A stretch of 64,000 bases of DNA from Synechococcus sp. HJ21-Hayes (GCF_024345835.1 NZ_JAGQBW010000006.1:93045-157044); one strand, 5' to 3'. Counted from the stretch's first letter, positions 8,153 to 16,415 are shown. The notes: generated by a model not told the origin, from the sequence alone. Program-made: numbers and translations.

Positions 8153-9781
8153 TCAGTTGACAGATGTATAAGCTTGGTTCACAAGTTTGTAAACGCCGCT
8201 CGATCCATCGCTGATCAGCTTTAGCCAAACGGAGTCTTGGCCTATTGATACTGTATTGACGGTCAAGCGGTTTGACCGGCTGTTGTTCATATTGAGATAG
8301 GTATTGGCGGTCCGCTGGTAATCAGAAGCTGACCAGCTGCCACCATTTCGGTCGTTATTGGGGTCGCCATCCGTCATGAAATACAGGCTCTTGGCTGTGG
8401 CTACTCCCATGGCCTTGTCAAGACTTGACCATGGACTTGTTCCTCCCCAGCGAGTGACATCGCCGCTGGAGAGTGTATTCACAAATGCTAGCGCGCTGCT
8501 TCGGTTGCTATTGGTGAGGGGCGTCATGTTTCCATTCATCCAGGCTCGATGGTTGAGATAACCAGGAGAGCTGAATACCTGGAGGCTGATGTTTGCTGCA
8601 CTTGGTAAGGATGTCAGCAGGTTGCGAAGTTCATTCTGCAACGACTCCATCCTCGTGACCAGACAGTTGCGCCGGGTACTCATGTATGACGAGCCGTTAA
8701 AGTAAATTCGCGACGAGCTATTTGTTGTTGTGCCCCAAGTGATGCAGGCACTCATTGATCCCGATCCATCCACAATGATCTGGAGGGAATCGCTGTTCAT
8801 TGGTATTCCGTAAAAGCTGCATGTACTGCCCGTGCAGCCAGAGAGTGTTGTTGGAGACGCTGTTCCAGCGGGGTCCCCATTCATTACTTCATAGTAGGAA
8901 TCACTCCTGGCCACCTTGTCGGCACGCGCGTAGGCCATTAAGTTGAGTTCCACGGTCGCAGCTTTGTTGCTGCCGGGCAATTGCAGAAAGCTTTGCTGAA
9001 CATTGTCGCCATCTTCGGTTGGATCGACGAGTTTCAGCATCTTGCGAATTGGATCTGTCTGTATCGCGATCGCTGGCTCCCTGTAACGCCCGATCTTGCT
9101 TCGATTGTTACTGTCAAGACTTGTATCCACCGCGTCGACAATTTGGCCGAGGCTTAGGACCTCTTTGTTATTGCCTTTGGGAGGCTCACAGGTGCCATCA
9201 TCTTGATCGCAAGGGATTGTGCCAATGTTTTCAAGAATCGTGGCCAGAATAAGATCTTCAGTCTCGTAGCGACCATCTGCATTAAGTGGAGGGCCGCAGC
9301 GTATCAGTGCATAGTTCAACCCATTTTTCGCCAAGCCTAGACCGTAGATCACTGGTGTGTTTAGTTCGGCCATCTTCATCCCAAACATGGGGGTAAAGCT
9401 TCCACTCCCTTTGAGAGCTTTGCATTCCGCGATGACGGATGCGTACAATGGCTGATCAGCATTGTCGAGGTTCGTGTAGTCACGATCAGAATCGTGGGTC
9501 CCCCCTCGTACAATCATGTATAAGCTTCGCTGAACTTCGGATCGAAGCATGCGCATGCCACTAGTGGCGTTTGCTCTCAGGCTTGAGAGCTCACTACTGT
9601 GCTGAATCGATGAGCTGATCGTGCGGAGACCTGCGGCACCAGCTGTGATGAGTACAGCCCCAGCTGCTACCCCAATCACAGTCTCAGTGAGGCTATATCC
9701 TGAGTATGGATGTGACCGTCTGGCTGCTCTGCCTTTGCTGAGCTTGTTGAGGGCTGGCAGTGGATTTTGCATCGGCCTCAT
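8153..9781 (-). CDS. Prepilin fused to a von Willebrand factor A domain
   Basis: A 542-residue modular pilin. Residues 1-28 are a basic leader; the cleavage core is SG|YSLTETVIGVAAGAVLI with Glu33 at +5, followed by a ~25-residue hydrophobic helix. The middle (about 60-330) holds a pilin-like region with several Cys. Residues 334-542 resemble a vWA domain with a complete metal-ion-dependent adhesion site: DGSGS at 338-342, Thr448 in GGTSP, and Asp471 in MTDGDPN. Such a large module can only sit at a pilus tip or as a sparse adhesin; modular vWA pilins are known from Streptococcus sanguinis. An alternative start is the ATG at 9772. It is followed by the receiver and kinase genes. Confidence 0.82.
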   Translation of the reverse strand: MRPMQNPLPALNKLSKGRAARRSHPYSGYSLTETVIGVAAGAVLITAGAAGLRTISSSIQHSSELSSLRANATSGMRMLRSEVQRSLYMIVRGGTHDSDRDYTNLDNADQPLYASVIAECKALKGSGSFTPMFGMKMAELNTPVIYGLGLAKNGLNYALIRCGPPLNADGRYETEDLILATILENIGTIPCDQDDGTCEPPKGNNKEVLSLGQIVDAVDTSLDSNNRSKIGRYREPAIAIQTDPIRKMLKLVDPTEDGDNVQQSFLQLPGSNKAATVELNLMAYARADKVARSDSYYEVMNGDPAGTASPTTLSGCTGSTCSFYGIPMNSDSLQIIVDGSGSMSACITWGTTTNSSSRIYFNGSSYMSTRRNCLVTRMESLQNELRNLLTSLPSAANISLQVFSSPGYLNHRAWMNGNMTPLTNSNRSSALAFVNTLSSGDVTRWGGTSPWSSLDKAMGVATAKSLYFMTDGDPNNDRNGGSWSASDYQRTANTYLNMNNSRSNRLTVNTVSIGQDSVWLKLISDGSSGVYKLVNQAYTSVN

Positions 9782-9859
9782 CGTCCTTCTTTTATTATCA
9801 CCCTGCAGCAGAGACGGTGGATGAAAGTGATCTTCGGAGATTCTGAGAGTTTCATGAGC

Positions 9860-10492
9860 TTATTGATTGTGGCGACAGCTTCCTGCTGCGAAGTTGCCGC
9901 CAATCCATGTTCCCCTGATGAGGGAGCCGGTCATTGGCTCCAAGCTGAGACAGCGTTCGAACCCCTTTGCCTGATTGTGGAGTGTTCGTGAGCGTACGCG
10001 GATAATCAGTGGCTGATTACTGGTTGTTGCGTCGGGTGCTGAGACCCCTCCAACGGTGGTCATCGAAATGGAAGTCGGTGAAATGAGCAGCCTTAGATCG
10101 TTTCGTTGTTGGTTTGTTAGGGATCCTTTTAGGTTGGTCATCCTCAGTTCTGTTGAGGCCATATCTAGTCCATTCATGTCGGTCGGTTGCGGACAGTCCG
10201 TTCCTTCGCCTGTTGTGTCGATCTGTAGGCTTTCCAGCGCCATGGGATTAATTTCCACCTCAGATCCTGCGCCGCTTGGGAAATTGATTTTGCAACTGTC
10301 CTGTCTGCCAATCATATTCGCTTTCAGTTGATTAATGCCTGCTTCCAGTTTGCTGGTATAGGAGTCCACCGCAGCTTGCTTGAACCTTTGCTGTAATTGG
10401 GGGATTGCGGCTGTTGCAAAGGCCGCACTGATCGCGAGGGTAATTAGAAGTTCCAGGAGGGAGAATCCGGTGCTCTCATGCGTGCATTTCAT
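9860..10492 (-). CDS. Pseudopilin precursor
   Basis: A 210-residue minor pilin with leader MKCTHESTG and core G|FSLLELLITLAISAAFATAAIPQLQQRF (Glu +5). The ATG at 10492 overlaps the stop of the upstream gene as ATGA, so I prefer it to the in-frame Met four codons earlier. The soluble domain contains Cys pairs (DSCKINFP, TDCPQP, ERCLSLEP, AGSCRHN) likely to form disulfides outside the membrane. Third from the end of the minus-strand pilin operon and 78 bases ahead of the vWA pilin gene. The class resembles GspH/FimT, but the identification beyond 'pseudopilin' is uncertain. Confidence 0.75.
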   Translation of the reverse strand: MKCTHESTGFSLLELLITLAISAAFATAAIPQLQQRFKQAAVDSYTSKLEAGINQLKANMIGRQDSCKINFPSGAGSEVEINPMALESLQIDTTGEGTDCPQPTDMNGLDMASTELRMTNLKGSLTNQQRNDLRLLISPTSISMTTVGGVSAPDATTSNQPLIIRVRSRTLHNQAKGFERCLSLEPMTGSLIRGTWIGGNFAAGSCRHNQ

Positions 10493-10947
10493 GGCAATGG
10501 GCATTCGGACAGGAAGCTTGGGTTGATTTCTACAATCCGCTGTTCTGTTGAGGTGTCGCCAGTCATTTCAGATGTGCTGAAGCTGTAGGTGATCCTGAGG
10601 AGCGTCGCATCCGTTGCCACAAGCTGTCTTTCCCATGGTGCATCTGATGCCACTGGATTCATGCTTTCGATCTTGCCCTTGAGGTATGTCGATCCTCCAC
10701 CGGAGCCGCACCCGTTTAGATCGCTACTTAGGCTCGTGTCAATCCCCTGGATGATCTCAATATCATTGAGAATATCTGATTCTATCTGCATCCTGCTGGC
10801 GCCCTGGCGGCTATTGGCCATGCTCATCATTAATGTCCGGTTCGCGCTGGAAAGTAGAACAAACAGCACAGCTGCGGCAATCATCACTTCGACAAGGCTG
10901 AAGCCTTGCGCGGGGTGATGGTGGCCTAGGCCTTGGCTGTTGCGCAT
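10489..10947 (-). CDS. PilV-like minor pilin precursor
   Basis: A 152-residue prepilin with leader MRNSQGLGHHHPAQG and core G|FSLVEVMIAAAVLFVLLSSANRTL, the classic PilV/GspI pattern with Glu at +5. Two Cys pairs occur in the short globular domain (NGCGSGGG, SECPLP at the C-terminus). The ATG at 10947 lies two bases after the upstream TAA; a GTG at 10956 would overlap it. Its stop overlaps the next pseudopilin start. In a pilus system the H, I, J and K-type pilins form the priming tip complex, and this operon supplies all of those types. Confidence 0.75.
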   Translation of the reverse strand: MRNSQGLGHHHPAQGFSLVEVMIAAAVLFVLLSSANRTLMMSMANSRQGASRMQIESDILNDIEIIQGIDTSLSSDLNGCGSGGGSTYLKGKIESMNPVASDAPWERQLVATDATLLRITYSFSTSEMTGDTSTEQRIVEINPSFLSECPLP

Positions 10948-10949
10948 TC

Positions 10950-12599
10950 TTACCACCGCCTGAATAGATCCAGTCCGGTGCCGCGAATGCCACGGGTTAC
11001 GGTGCGTCCAAACGTGAGGCTGCTATCCCACTTCCAGGTGTTGATGAAACCTTCAACAATGGAGCCTCCACTTACATTGTTGGTTCTCAGTGTCAGCCCA
11101 GGCGCTGCACAGATGTTTTTCGCCCAGATCAGACCATGGATGCTTGTTGTTCCACTGGTTGATACGGAGCCTTGTGGCATCAACACCAGAGCAGCGGGAA
11201 GACTGGTTGCTGTGAGGCTCAGGACCTGGGTTGCTGCACCGCACGAACTTGCATCGTCACCATTGCTTGCCACAATGGCAAGTCGCTCTGCCATCGGTGA
11301 GCTGCTGCAGGGTAGGGGTGATGCCTGGGAGCTCTGATAGTCTGCCTGACAGAGCAGGCCATTATTCAGCCTGATCGAGTCTTGGGGGCGGAGCATCCTC
11401 AACACCACCGGTCGGGCTCCACTGCTGCTGCTGGTCTCGATCGAGAGCCTCGCCCCATTTCGGAGCTGGATGCTTTCAATCCAGATCAGGCATGGCTCTG
11501 TGCTGACGCCATTGCAGAGTTGTTCGGCGTGCAGGCTGATGGCGGTCACAGAGCCATTGACCCGTTTGACAGAGCTTGTGGATTCAGCGCTGGTCCAGCT
11601 TGTATCGGCTTCCCCTCGCGTGCAGATCGCTTCGCCGCTCAGCCCCGTGCCAGGACTGAGGCCAGAACAGGTTGTGGTTCGTTTGTCGTCGATGTTCCAG
11701 ATTCGCCGCTTTATGCTCGTTCCGCTGCCGATCTGATCGACGCGCGACAACTGATCAAAGATACCTGGACTGGGAAAGTCAGTGCCCACAACCGGCCAGA
11801 GACGTGCCTGAGTTGTTGAGTTGGTGCTGCCTGTGGCCCCTCCGAGGCTGCTGGTGCTACATGCGCCTGAGTTGCTGAATCGTCCCGCTCCGGCACTGTC
11901 CATCAGCCAAAGAACCTTGCCAGTTCCGGCGATTGAGCTATCGCCTAGATTCAGATTCTTGGCTGCCATGACAGCCCACTGATCGTTGTTTCTCACATAG
12001 CGCTTCAGCGCTAAAACTCGGGTCAGCAGTGATCGTGCAAGGATTTGAGTGCCTGCACTGTCACTTTGTGTGGCATATCCCTCAATGTAAAACGTGGCCT
12101 TGCTGTCTCCAGGTGAATAGCTGTATGAGCGAAGTCTGTATTGCATGCCAATCTTCTGCTCACGGCCATCCTGTCGCAGGCTTGTTGTGGGCGAAATGTC
12201 CCCCGCCAGTAGGTTGCTTTGGATGGTGCTTGTCAGGTTCAGCGGGTAGCAAGGTTGTTCCATGGCTGGCCTGAGCTGCGCTTCGCTGAGGTCCCATTGC
12301 TTGGTGGGCGTTCCTGAGGGTTGATATTCCTGATTCTGGCTTAGGTGCCAGAGATAGCTGATGTCGCTGCCTTCTATATCGTTAAGGGCTGCCAGGATGC
12401 GATTCAGGCCATTGCTGGATGCCATTTCGGCTATCTGCTTATAGCTTTCTGTGGCGCCTGTTCGCCGCAGCATCAGCAGTTTCGTTGCCAGCCCCGCGCT
12501 AGCAATCAGAAGGATGGCTCCAATGATGAGTGCAATCGGCAAGGCAAGGCCTGCCTCGGTTTTTCCGCGATGCTGTCTTGCTGTTATGTGTCGTTCCAT
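10950..12599 (-). CDS. Large PilX/GspK-like pilin precursor
   Basis: A 549-residue protein with leader MERHITARQHRGKTEAG followed by G|LALPIALIIGAILLIASAGLATKLLML. The LP motif and absence of Glu +5 are typical of PilX/GspK-type pilins. The long remainder is Ser/Thr/Gly-rich with many Cys and contains no domain I recognise. It is several times longer than PilX of proteobacteria, comparable with the large proteins of cyanobacterial pilX-type operons. The ATG at 12599 leaves a 13-base gap to the upstream pilin; a longer frame to 12647 would overlap that gene. Confidence 0.68.
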   Translation of the reverse strand: MERHITARQHRGKTEAGLALPIALIIGAILLIASAGLATKLLMLRRTGATESYKQIAEMASSNGLNRILAALNDIEGSDISYLWHLSQNQEYQPSGTPTKQWDLSEAQLRPAMEQPCYPLNLTSTIQSNLLAGDISPTTSLRQDGREQKIGMQYRLRSYSYSPGDSKATFYIEGYATQSDSAGTQILARSLLTRVLALKRYVRNNDQWAVMAAKNLNLGDSSIAGTGKVLWLMDSAGAGRFSNSGACSTSSLGGATGSTNSTTQARLWPVVGTDFPSPGIFDQLSRVDQIGSGTSIKRRIWNIDDKRTTTCSGLSPGTGLSGEAICTRGEADTSWTSAESTSSVKRVNGSVTAISLHAEQLCNGVSTEPCLIWIESIQLRNGARLSIETSSSSGARPVVLRMLRPQDSIRLNNGLLCQADYQSSQASPLPCSSSPMAERLAIVASNGDDASSCGAATQVLSLTATSLPAALVLMPQGSVSTSGTTSIHGLIWAKNICAAPGLTLRTNNVSGGSIVEGFINTWKWDSSLTFGRTVTRGIRGTGLDLFRRW

Positions 12600-12612
12600 C
12601 TCGCCATCACGC

Positions 12613-13119
12613 TCAGTTGCAGTTAGGCGTCTTGGCACCTGCCTCACTGCTGCCGAGCTTGATGTCGGATAATCCCTTTTTGGTGTTGAGACAAGCTTTG
12701 ATGTCCCATCGACTTGTAGAGCCCTGTCCTTTGGCCTCTGCCGTCATGGTCATGATCTCTTGGTCTTGAGCCTGCACGGAGATTGTGTAATGGCCTCCAT
12801 TGCTCGATGTGATGCTTGAGAAGCTTGTGCCACTGGCGCTTCCATTGTTTGTGGCAACTGGTGTGATTCGTGCCAGCTCTGTCCACCCCGAGGGGTTGCC
12901 CAGGAATTCTTCCCTGTAGCCCTGGATGGCTGTTTGAATCTGCGAGAGCTGACTGGCTACATCCTTTTGTCGTGTCGACTTCATGGCATTGAGATAGCCA
13001 GGCAGTGCAAGAGTGCTGATGATCCCTAGGATCAGGACAGCGATCAACATTTCCGCCAGCGTGACCCCGCTGTTGCCATGTGTTCTCGGCCGTGCGTGAC
13101 TCGGGCTGATGCTTTGCAT
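12613..13119 (-). CDS. Type IV pilin precursor (PilA/PilE-like)
   Basis: A 168-residue pilin. The leader MQSISPSHARPRTHGNSG is followed by G|VTLAEMLIAVLILGIISTLALPGYLNAM, with Glu at +5 and the Pro of a canonical major-pilin helix. The mature protein continues KSTRQKDVASQLSQIQTAIQGYREEF and ends in a Cys pair (KACLNTKK ... KTPNCN) forming the usual D-region disulfide. The ATG at 13119 is preceded by about 240 bases without a gene, which may hold its promoter. It probably heads the operon that runs to 8153. Confidence 0.8.
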   Translation of the reverse strand: MQSISPSHARPRTHGNSGVTLAEMLIAVLILGIISTLALPGYLNAMKSTRQKDVASQLSQIQTAIQGYREEFLGNPSGWTELARITPVATNNGSASGTSFSSITSSNGGHYTISVQAQDQEIMTMTAEAKGQGSTSRWDIKACLNTKKGLSDIKLGSSEAGAKTPNCN

Positions 13120-13361
13120 GGTTGGAGTCTCGTTTCGTGCGATTGGGGCATTGCACGGTCGCGTATTAGAGCATGATTGCTTGGCGCTTAGCCTCGCGGT
13201 TTGGAATACTTGTCGTTGATTCGGAGGCAATGCGTATTGCTGCTGTTCTTCTTTGGGATCACGCCTTGAAGGGTGTATGGATAAGTCTTCTTGTGGCCCT
13301 AGGGACTGTGCGGGTTGTCTCTGAATTGTGATCTCGCGGTTGATCGGCTTCTGGAGTCGGA

Positions 13362-13859
13362 TTAGGAGCCTCCTGTTCCTGTTCCTGCGTAAGTGATGTC
13401 TCCCGTCACATAGTTGACGGTGATTGTGCATGCCTCTTTGGCTGAAAGTGTATCTGAGCCGCACTTGACCCCGTCGGCTGTTGCTGGTTCCGTTCTGTAA
13501 GTCACGTCCTCATCCGGCTTGGTGGCTGTGTCGCCGTCATTGCAATTTCCGGAGATTTTTAGTCCGGTTACTGTTGTATTGTCTGTAGTGAGTGTGTAAG
13601 AAGCTGGATAGGGCGATTCGCTGATGATTGCGGCTGCACATTCTTTGGCAAGGCCTGATGCTTCTCCGATCTGAGTGTTGATCTTGGCTTTGTCCTTGAC
13701 CCCGAGGAATCTTGGCAGGGCGACGGCGCTGAGGATGCCAACGATCACGATCACCACCATCAGCTCCACCAAGGTGAAGCCATTGCGAACAGTGGCCTGC
13801 GTGAGCTTGTTCAGCGCTGCTGGGCCAGCGAGGCGTCGTGAGCGTTTCTGATTGGTCAT
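13362..13859 (-). CDS. pilA: Type IV major pilin precursor
   Basis: A 165-residue PilA. A 27-residue leader (MTNQKRSRRLAGPAALNKL...VRNG) precedes the canonical core G|FTLVELMVVIVIVGILSAVALPRFLG, followed by the amphipathic helix and a globular domain with Cys pairs (KECAAA, GNCNDG, VKCGSD, EACTITV). The C-terminus is Gly/Ser-rich. The ATG at 13859 is chosen because the longer frame adds an atypical MRHRRAVLHQK stretch. Its leader shares the ALNKL motif with the leader of the vWA pilin at 9781. Likely the most abundantly expressed gene of the cluster. Confidence 0.88.
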   Translation of the reverse strand: MTNQKRSRRLAGPAALNKLTQATVRNGFTLVELMVVIVIVGILSAVALPRFLGVKDKAKINTQIGEASGLAKECAAAIISESPYPASYTLTTDNTTVTGLKISGNCNDGDTATKPDEDVTYRTEPATADGVKCGSDTLSAKEACTITVNYVTGDITYAGTGTGGS

Positions 13860-14193
13860 GGTGCTTTTCTGATGCAGAACGGCGCGCCGATGGCGCATCT
13901 CAAATCATTATTGCCCTGATTCTGCTGCAATTCCTGAAGCTGTCCTTTGCTTTCGGGTATTCTTGCTGAGCTGAGACTTAAGACTTGATGAGCGGGCAAC
14001 CTGCGGTGGTGCTCTCGTCTCGCAGCAGCCTTTCAGTCCGCTCGCTGGGAGCTCTCGGCCGTGCGCTCTTCTTGGTGTTCCTCTCGCCGGGCCTGTGCGC
14101 AGGCCTGTTGCCGTGTGGGCTGGAGAGAGAAAAAGGCAGTGTGAGCCCCTCCGGCTTGGCCGCCAGCGGCCATCGGTGGCATGGTGAGGCCCA

Positions 14194-15084
14194 ATGACTG
14201 AGCCTCTTTCATCCGCTTCGCGCCTGCTGCGCTGGCGTCCTCGCACCCTGGCGGCACGCATGGCGCGCTGGGGGGTGGTGATCGTGCTCGTGTATCTGCT
14301 GATCGCCCTGCTCACACCGCTGTTCACTCGGCTGGGTTGGCTGCCGGATGTGAACGCCGGGCTCGATAACCCCATCTACAGCGCGCCCTCCTGGCAGCAC
14401 TGGTGTGGCACCGATCGCCTCGGCCGTGATGTGTGCACTCGCACCCTTGCCGGCAGTGGTGTGGCCCTGCAGGTGGTGTTGATCGCCCTCACGGCTGCGC
14501 TGGTGATCGGCGTGCCGCTGGGCATGGTGAGCGGCTACCTGGGCGGCTGGCTGGATCGTGGCCTGGTGTTGCTGATGGACACCCTCTACACCCTGCCGGT
14601 GTTGCTGCTCTCGGTGGTGCTCGCCTTTCTGCTGGGCAAGGGCCTGCCCAACGCGGCCGCCGCCCTGTGCGTGGTGTACGTGCCCCAGTATTTCCGCGTG
14701 GTGCGCAACCAAACCGCCCAGGTGAAGGCCGAGCTGTTCGTGGAGGCAGCCCGCTCCCTGGGGGCTGGGCCGGTGTGGATTCTGCGCCACTACCTGTTCC
14801 GCAACGTGATCACGTCAGTGCCCGTGTTGCTCACCCTCAATGCCGCCGATGCGGTGTTGGTGCTCGGTGGCCTGGGTTTTCTCGGCCTTGGCCTGCCGGA
14901 AACCGTGCCCGAGTGGGGCAGTGATCTGCAACAGGCCCTCAGCGCCGTGCCCACGGGCGTGTGGTGGACGGCCCTCTATCCCGGTGTGGCCATGTTCGTG
15001 CTGGTGCTCGGCCTCTCCTTCCTGGGGGAGGGCCTCGAGAGCTGGCTCAGTGGCAGTGGCCAAAGCGGCAAGTCGGCCCGCTGA
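14194..15084 (+). CDS. DppC/OppC-type ABC transporter permease
   Basis: Inner-membrane permease of a peptide/nickel-type ABC importer. The 296-residue protein has an N-terminal helix (about 25-45), the OppC-type segment HWCGTDRLGRDVCTRTLAGSG, and the BPD transmembrane domain with the EAA loop (LFVEAARSLGAGPVWILRHYLFRNV) followed by GGLGFLGLGLPETVPEWGSDL. These are hallmarks of the DppC subfamily. No partner DppB, ATPase or binding protein is in the window, so the transporter's other subunits are elsewhere. The start ATG at 14194 is directly after a purine-rich stretch. Substrate cannot be stated. Confidence 0.9.
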   Translation: MTEPLSSASRLLRWRPRTLAARMARWGVVIVLVYLLIALLTPLFTRLGWLPDVNAGLDNPIYSAPSWQHWCGTDRLGRDVCTRTLAGSGVALQVVLIALTAALVIGVPLGMVSGYLGGWLDRGLVLLMDTLYTLPVLLLSVVLAFLLGKGLPNAAAALCVVYVPQYFRVVRNQTAQVKAELFVEAARSLGAGPVWILRHYLFRNVITSVPVLLTLNAADAVLVLGGLGFLGLGLPETVPEWGSDLQQALSAVPTGVWWTALYPGVAMFVLVLGLSFLGEGLESWLSGSGQSGKSAR

Positions 15085-15118
15085 TTCCTCGCCACACTGA
15101 ATCCACGGAGGTGGCGCC

Positions 15119-15289
15119 CTGCTTTGGGCCAAGGGCAGGCGCAATCAGGATGATGTGATCGGTCTGCTGCAGGTGATGATCGCCGTGGCGGCCTTCATGG
15201 TGGTCTTGCTGGGCGTTCGCCCGATGCTGCTGGAGCTCTCCGTCTTGGCCCTGGCCCTGTGCCTGCCCCGGGCCGCCAGCCCTCAGTAG
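15119..15289 (+). CDS. Possible small membrane protein, start uncertain
   Basis: An open frame in the gap between the permease and trmH, opening after a TGA at 15098 and ending with TAG at 15287-15289. The product, LWAKGRRNQDDVIGLLQVMIAV..., has two hydrophobic stretches and coding-like third positions. No ATG, GTG or TTG occurs early in the frame. The first candidates are CTG at 15119, which lies six bases after GGAGG, or GTG at 15155 (44 residues). The 3' end overlaps the trmH stop region on the opposite strand. Function unknown. Confidence 0.42.
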   Translation: MLWAKGRRNQDDVIGLLQVMIAVAAFMVVLLGVRPMLLELSVLALALCLPRAASPQ

Positions 15290-15978
15290 CGCAGTTTCAC
15301 GGTGCGCGGCATCACTTCGGCGATCTCGCCTTCAGCGCTGAGGGCTGGATAGGGCCGTCCCTGCCGCCGGCACCACTCCGCCACCTGCGGGTAGGCCCAC
15401 TCGAACAGGATGCGCCGGTATTCAGGCTCGCCGCCCGGGATGCCTTCGCCTCGGCTGGGCACCAGGCCGGCCACCTCCCGCTGGCGCAGGGCTTCAAACA
15501 GGAGGGTGGCCGCCGCCACGCTCACATTCAGGCTCTGCACCATGCCCGTCATCGGGATGAACAGGGGCTGGTCCACCAGGGCCAGGGCGGCCTCGCTCAT
15601 GCCCCATTTCTCCGCCCCCAGCAGGAAGCAGCTGGGGGCGGTGAAGTCGCACTCGCGGTAGTCCTTCGCGTTCACGCCCAGGTGGGTGCCGTAGATGCGA
15701 AAGCCCTTGCTTTTCAGTCCGGTGAGGCACTCCTCGATGCCCGGATGGGGGTGCAGCGGCACCCACTTCTGGCTGCCCTTGGCGGTTTTGTTGAAGGTGC
15801 GGGGCCGCCCCGGCAGGCTCACCACATGGGCCTCCATGGCGCCCACCGCATCACAGGTGCGCAGGATCGCCGAGAGGTTATGGGGTTTATCCACCTGCTC
15901 CAGCACCACCGTGAGGTCGCCCATGCGGCGATTCAGCACGGCCTGGAGCCGCTCATAGCGACGGGGCAGCAGCGGCAT
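15283..15978 (-). CDS. trmH: tRNA (guanosine-2'-O-)-methyltransferase, SpoU family
   Basis: Methylates the ribose of G18 in the D-loop of tRNAs. The 231-residue protein opens with MPLLPRRYERLQAVLNRRMGDLTVVLEQVDKPHNLSAILRTCDAVG, the TrmH N-terminus with the conserved Asn/Arg of SPOUT motif 1. It has motif 2 (FLLGAEKWGMSE) and motif 3 (PMTGMVQSLNVSVAAATLLFEA), which form the knotted AdoMet site. The C-terminal tail after residue 180 matches TrmH rather than the RlmB type. Convergent with the small frame at 15119 and divergent from the alkyltransferase-like gene. Confidence 0.92.
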   Translation of the reverse strand: MPLLPRRYERLQAVLNRRMGDLTVVLEQVDKPHNLSAILRTCDAVGAMEAHVVSLPGRPRTFNKTAKGSQKWVPLHPHPGIEECLTGLKSKGFRIYGTHLGVNAKDYRECDFTAPSCFLLGAEKWGMSEAALALVDQPLFIPMTGMVQSLNVSVAAATLLFEALRQREVAGLVPSRGEGIPGGEPEYRRILFEWAYPQVAEWCRRQGRPYPALSAEGEIAEVMPRTVKLRY

Positions 15979-16067
15979 GGTGGAGGAACGGCCAGGCCCA
16001 TCGTGTCTGATGAGCTGTCGGCTCCAGCTGGCTTACAAGCTTGAACGCCTCGGTTTGTTGGGCTCTT

Positions 16068-16415
16068 ATGGCCTTGGGGAGCTTTGATCAGCGGGTGTGG
16101 CGCGTGGTGGAGCGCATTCCCCCCGGCCAGTTGGCCACCTACGGCCAGATCGCGGAGTTGATCGGGGCCTATGGCTGTGCCCGCCAGGTGGGCTGGGCCC
16201 TGCGGCGGCTCTCCCTGCCCTCCCCCGTGCCCTGGCATCGGGTGGTGAACGCCCAGGGGCGGATCGCCATGAGCCTGAGCCGCGAGGGCTCCGATTGGAT
16301 CCAGCGTGAGCTGTTGATCGCCGAGGGAATACCGGTGGATGCCGCCGGCAGGCTGCCCCTCGCCCGTTACCGCTGGCAGCCCGCGGCCCCCTGGGCGCTA
16401 GTTGTGGAGCATTGA
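16068..16415 (+). CDS. Alkyltransferase-like DNA-damage protein (Atl)
   Basis: A 115-residue relative of O6-alkylguanine-DNA alkyltransferase. Helix-turn-helix part: FDQRVWRVVERIPPGQLATYGQIAELIGAYGCARQVGWAL, with the Arg finger. The active-site motif normally PCHRV reads PWHRVV at about residues 63-68. Trp replaces the alkyl-accepting Cys, so the protein cannot demethylate. Atl proteins with this change bind alkylated guanine and hand it to nucleotide excision repair. The ATG at 16068 is preferred over an upstream TTG at 16041. Its TGA overlaps the rsmB start as TGATG. Confidence 0.9.
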   Translation: MALGSFDQRVWRVVERIPPGQLATYGQIAELIGAYGCARQVGWALRRLSLPSPVPWHRVVNAQGRIAMSLSREGSDWIQRELLIAEGIPVDAAGRLPLARYRWQPAAPWALVVEH

